From contig NZ_JAKZEU010000004.1 in NCBI RefSeq assembly GCF_024359525.1, positions 1 through 64,000 on the forward strand: a stretch of DNA of 64,000 nucleotides, read 5' to 3'. The first letter of the stretch is position 1, and every line of letters starts with the position of its first letter. The translations under genes were made by a program, and so were the position numbers. This document shows positions 61,701 to 64,000 of this stretch, piece after piece. The notes beneath the pieces are model-generated. The model searched no databases. It was given only the letters and a program-made list of their open reading frames with translations, and was not told the DNA's origin. Source of the stretch: Paracoccus albicereus (GTDB lineage: Bacteria > Pseudomonadota > Alphaproteobacteria > Rhodobacterales > Rhodobacteraceae).

Positions 61701-62223
61701 TCTGGCCGAGTTCGTCCTGCCATTGCTCGACCAGACTGCCCGGCGCGACGACGAGACAACGCTCGAGATCGCTGCGCGCGATCAGCTCCTTCATCAGCAG
61801 ACCGGCCATGATCGTTTTGCCGGCGCCGGGATCGTCGGCGAGGAGGAAGCGAAGCGGCTGCCGCGGCAGCATTTCGCCATAGACAGCAGAAATCTGGTGC
61901 GGCAGCGGCTCAACTAGACTCGTGTGAACCGCCAAATACGGATCGAAATAATGCGCCAGCTTGATACGGTTGGCTTCCGTCACCAGACGTAGCAAACCGC
62001 CGTCAGCGTCAAACGACCAAGGCCGCCCGCTCTGTTCGACCTCAAGGCGATGCTCGTCATCCCTGTAAAGAACAGCTTCGGCCACCGCTCCATTGTGATC
62101 GCGATAAACGACGCTGATCGCCTGGTCGCCGATCCAGTCCACCGAGATGACATGCACGGGCTGCGCCGAAGCCACGCCTCGCACAGACGCACCGTTCTTT
62201 ACGTCTTCAAGCCTCGCCCCCAT
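58720..62223 (-). CDS. SNF2-family helicase with C-terminal DUF3883 domain
   Basis: 1167 residues. Walker [13 protein letters not shown] (GAGKT 133-137), DEAH box [10 protein letters not shown] (232-235), [15 protein letters not shown] and the C-terminal helicase motifs [20 protein letters not shown] are clear, giving a DISARM DrmD/HepA-like SF2 translocase. The end (about 1042-1140) is a DUF3883 domain with GYDIASHD and LRFIEVKGR; Asp1075, Glu1090 and Lys1092 fit a PD-(D/E)xK nuclease core. The protein could both move on DNA and cut it. It follows the WYL regulator by 25 bases. Confidence 0.88.
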   Translation of the reverse strand: [1167 protein letters not shown]

Positions 62224-62248
62224 CAGCCAACGCTTCCTTCCGACTCGT

Positions 62249-63133
62249 TCATAACTGAAGTCCCGCCTTCTCCAACGCGGCCTCAGTTTCCTTGCGGTTT
62301 ATTGTAACTATATGCTGCGTATGGGCGCTTTGTTTTGCTACATCACCAAGCAAACCAAGGCGCTTCAAAACATAAAAGAGCATCGCGTAACGAACCGTGA
62401 GCACGCCGTTACCGTGATCCAGCCCATAATCCTTGGCGACCACCTTCTTCTGGCTCGCCGTGAGTGCAGGATGCGGACCTATGGCGACGTCGAAATAGTT
62501 GTTCCAGAGCCAATCGCACTCACCGGCTTCCCCGGGCTCGCCCTTCGCGCCAACGTCCAGAATGCGCGGCAGCAGGAAATCCTTGAACTTGTGTTCGAGG
62601 TGGCAATAGGCCCGGGCGTGCCACCGAAAGCCATCATAGCCGAATGCGTGGGGCGTAATCCGGCGCCAAATGGGGTCCGGACGAACCTTGTTCATCGACT
62701 GATAGAAGACATCAACGGAGACACCCTCACGGCTGGCGTCGAGGACCTTGCGTAGAACCTCAATGTCGATATCCCGCCTGGGGGTCAGCGCGACGTCGGT
62801 GCTGGGAAGCGCCGCAATCCAGGAGTCGTGTGACGGCACAGCGCCTTCCGCGACCGAGCGAAGCTGCGCGAGATAGACGTAGGGGTCCGGGTCGAGAAAG
62901 CGGAGCACGAACTTCTCGGCGGCGATGTATCGCTTCCCGCGCGTGTCGTACTTCATGTTTCCCGGCGCCCGCTCCTGATAGAGTGTTAGGTCCTTGGACG
63001 CCTGCGGAATCGACACGCCGAATGCCTCAACAAGGTCGCCTCGATTGAACGAGCCCTCCCAGAACAGCCGGAACTCGATAAATTCGAGTCGGCGTTCCAC
63101 CCCCCATTTCAACGCCGTAGCGGCCTCTGCCAT
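62249..63133 (-). CDS. WYL-domain regulator (BrxR/CapW-like)
   Basis: 294 residues. A winged helix-turn-helix at about 12-60 (RRLEFIEFRLFWEGSFNRGD, FGVSIPQASKDLTLY) is followed by a WYL domain near 130-200 (VDVFYQSMNKV, RRITPHAFGYDGFRWHARAY) and a C-terminal helical part. This family represses defence operons and may sense nucleotides or DNA ends produced during infection. It is the first gene of the leftward operon and therefore also represses itself by inference. Confidence 0.87.
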   Translation of the reverse strand: MAEAATALKWGVERRLEFIEFRLFWEGSFNRGDLVEAFGVSIPQASKDLTLYQERAPGNMKYDTRGKRYIAAEKFVLRFLDPDPYVYLAQLRSVAEGAVPSHDSWIAALPSTDVALTPRRDIDIEVLRKVLDASREGVSVDVFYQSMNKVRPDPIWRRITPHAFGYDGFRWHARAYCHLEHKFKDFLLPRILDVGAKGEPGEAGECDWLWNNYFDVAIGPHPALTASQKKVVAKDYGLDHGNGVLTVRYAMLFYVLKRLGLLGDVAKQSAHTQHIVTINRKETEAALEKAGLQL

Positions 63134-63357
63134 CGCTTCAGTCTCGCGCAGTGAGCATAAAAACTATATGGACACATCAAAATAGTCCGTGTATTTAATA
63201 TCCTCATTATGATCATCGGTCAACGGGCGATCGAACACGAATTCTGGGAGGGACAAGGCATGCAATGCGCAATTCGGAAAGCAAAATCGACTCGCGATGG
63301 TCACCGCCGCTGCCTTGGAATCCGGGAAATAAGGCAGCATCCCCAAGGAAAACGGCC
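63134..63357. promoter_or_regulatory. Divergent intergenic region upstream of the WYL operon
   Basis: About 220 bases, AT-rich near the WYL start. The inverted repeat CTGCCTT (63310-63316) with AAGGCAG (63331-63337) stands 20 bases before the next rightward start and may be a regulator site or a weak hairpin. The WYL operator is expected in the AT-rich part, but no long palindrome is seen there. Confidence 0.4.
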
Positions 63358-64000
63358 ATGACCAACGCGAGTCGATTCACGCAGGTGGTTCATGGCCGCC
63401 TCGCCATGCTGGAGAGCCGGCTGGCAGCGGCCCGCGACAGCCGTCACGGCCTTCAGGTGATGTCTTTCGAGCAGGCAGCCGTCCGGCTTGCCGGCGGTTT
63501 TGCCCGGCCCATCGACGACGAGAGCTTGCGCGCCGCCATTCAGGAAGCTCTGCTAGCGACTCCAATGGGCGAATTGGAAAGCATCAAGACCCTTCCCGGC
63601 ATGATCGATGCAGCGGCCGACACGCTCCACAAGGCCTGGCGCGCGGGCATTGATCTTGCCGCCCGCGCGGCCGATCATCCGCGTCTCGCCGCGATCGCAC
63701 GCCTGAAGGCGGCCGTCCTCGACCGACTTCCGTCCGGCATGATGCGCCCCGTCGACATCGTCGCCGCCGCAAGCGCACGCATTGGTCATGCCCCGGCCGT
63801 CATTGGCCCGATGGAGATCGCTGGCCTCACCGAACTCTCGCCCTGCTGGAGGCCTCTGCTCCAGGCCCTTACCACACATATCCCCGTACAGTGGACGGCC
63901 GGCCCGAGGAGCGTCCCTGCGTGGCTGGAGGATACGGACGTCGCTGTCTCGCGCTCGCCGGCGCGAACGCCGGAAATCAGCGCCGTCAGTGCGGCGACAG
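63358..64000 (+). CDS. AddB/PD-(D/E)XK nuclease-family protein, N-terminal part (runs off the window)
   Basis: At least 214 residues from the ATG at 63358 with AAGGAA eight bases upstream, open to the end of the window. It starts MTNASRFTQVVHGRLAMLES and contains VMSFEQAAVRLAGGFARPID and RPVDIVAAASARIGHAPAVI. This resembles the N-terminal, helicase-like half of AddB-type PD-(D/E)XK nuclease proteins found in the same family of conjugative elements. No catalytic residues lie in the visible part, so the call rests on general resemblance. It marks return to the element backbone after the defence operon. Confidence 0.6.
   Translation, partial: MTNASRFTQVVHGRLAMLESRLAAARDSRHGLQVMSFEQAAVRLAGGFARPIDDESLRAAIQEALLATPMGELESIKTLPGMIDAAADTLHKAWRAGIDLAARAADHPRLAAIARLKAAVLDRLPSGMMRPVDIVAAASARIGHAPAVIGPMEIAGLTELSPCWRPLLQALTTHIPVQWTAGPRSVPAWLEDTDVAVSRSPARTPEISAVSAAT

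Noticed and set aside
1..64000. CRISPR array, tRNA genes or rRNA genes
   Set aside because: No regularly spaced repeat array and no tRNA-like cloverleaf or rRNA sequence was recognised while reading; a covariance-model search would be needed to exclude small RNAs.

Overview
The window is high-GC (about 60-65 % by eye) DNA of alphaproteobacterial type. Its backbone is an integrative and conjugative element of the Tn4371-like kind, recognised by the chain DUF2285 / AlpA-like / RepA / ParA / DUF2840 / TraF peptidase / DUF736 / lytic transglycosylase / DUF3363 relaxase / TraG / CopG / trbBCDEJKLFGI / DUF2274. There are no tRNA or rRNA genes and no CRISPR array. Neither the integrase nor the att sites of the main element lie inside the window.

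Layout. 1-217: right end of an IS21-family element. 824-4600: DUF736, a hipBA toxin-antitoxin pair read leftward, an XRE regulator, and DUF2285-type regulators, one of them frameshifted. 4736-9229: AlpA-like protein, repA with iterons inside its 3' end, parA, an RHH protein, DUF2840, traF, a second DUF736 and a lytic transglycosylase. 9226-14218: small coupled ORF / probable oriT zone, relaxase, coupling protein TraG and a CopG-type protein. 14219-23054: a cargo island that splits copG from trbB. It holds a MerR-like regulator, a large N6-adenine methyltransferase, a small ECK-motif nuclease candidate, an OLD/TOPRIM ATPase-nuclease and a UvrD-like helicase; the last two look like a Gabija pair. 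23055-32668: the complete mating-pair-formation operon trbB to trbI plus DUF2274.

33276-49379: a tetR gene has been split by a 16-kb composite transposon. An intact IS66-type element (left) and an inverted, truncated copy (right) bracket it, and an identical 8-bp duplication TTCCGAGG lies at the two outer edges. Joining the edges restores the reading frame of TetR. The passenger has lower GC than the backbone. It carries a broken integrase, a carboxylate-use cluster (tripartite tricarboxylate transporter TctABC, CaiB-type CoA-transferase, FMN- and FAD-dependent 2-hydroxyacid oxidase-like enzymes, gamma-carbonic-anhydrase-like protein, divergent LysR) and an IS21 remnant whose istB is itself split at its Walker A motif by a serine-recombinase element.

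49506-63133: a LysR pseudogene with one amber codon, then a leftward five-gene operon headed by a WYL regulator: SNF2 helicase with C-terminal DUF3883, DUF262-HNH nuclease, DUF1156 methyltransferase, and a DUF499 ATPase with an N-terminal HEPN-like R-x4-H motif. This resembles helicase-methylase-ATPase phage-defence sets with extra parts, and with the 14-23 kb island it is the best candidate for a poorly described system. At 63358 the backbone resumes with an AddB / PD-(D/E)XK-like gene that runs off the window.

In short, this is a self-transmissible element carrying its own replication and partition genes, two separate anti-phage islands, a toxin-antitoxin pair and a catabolic composite transposon.
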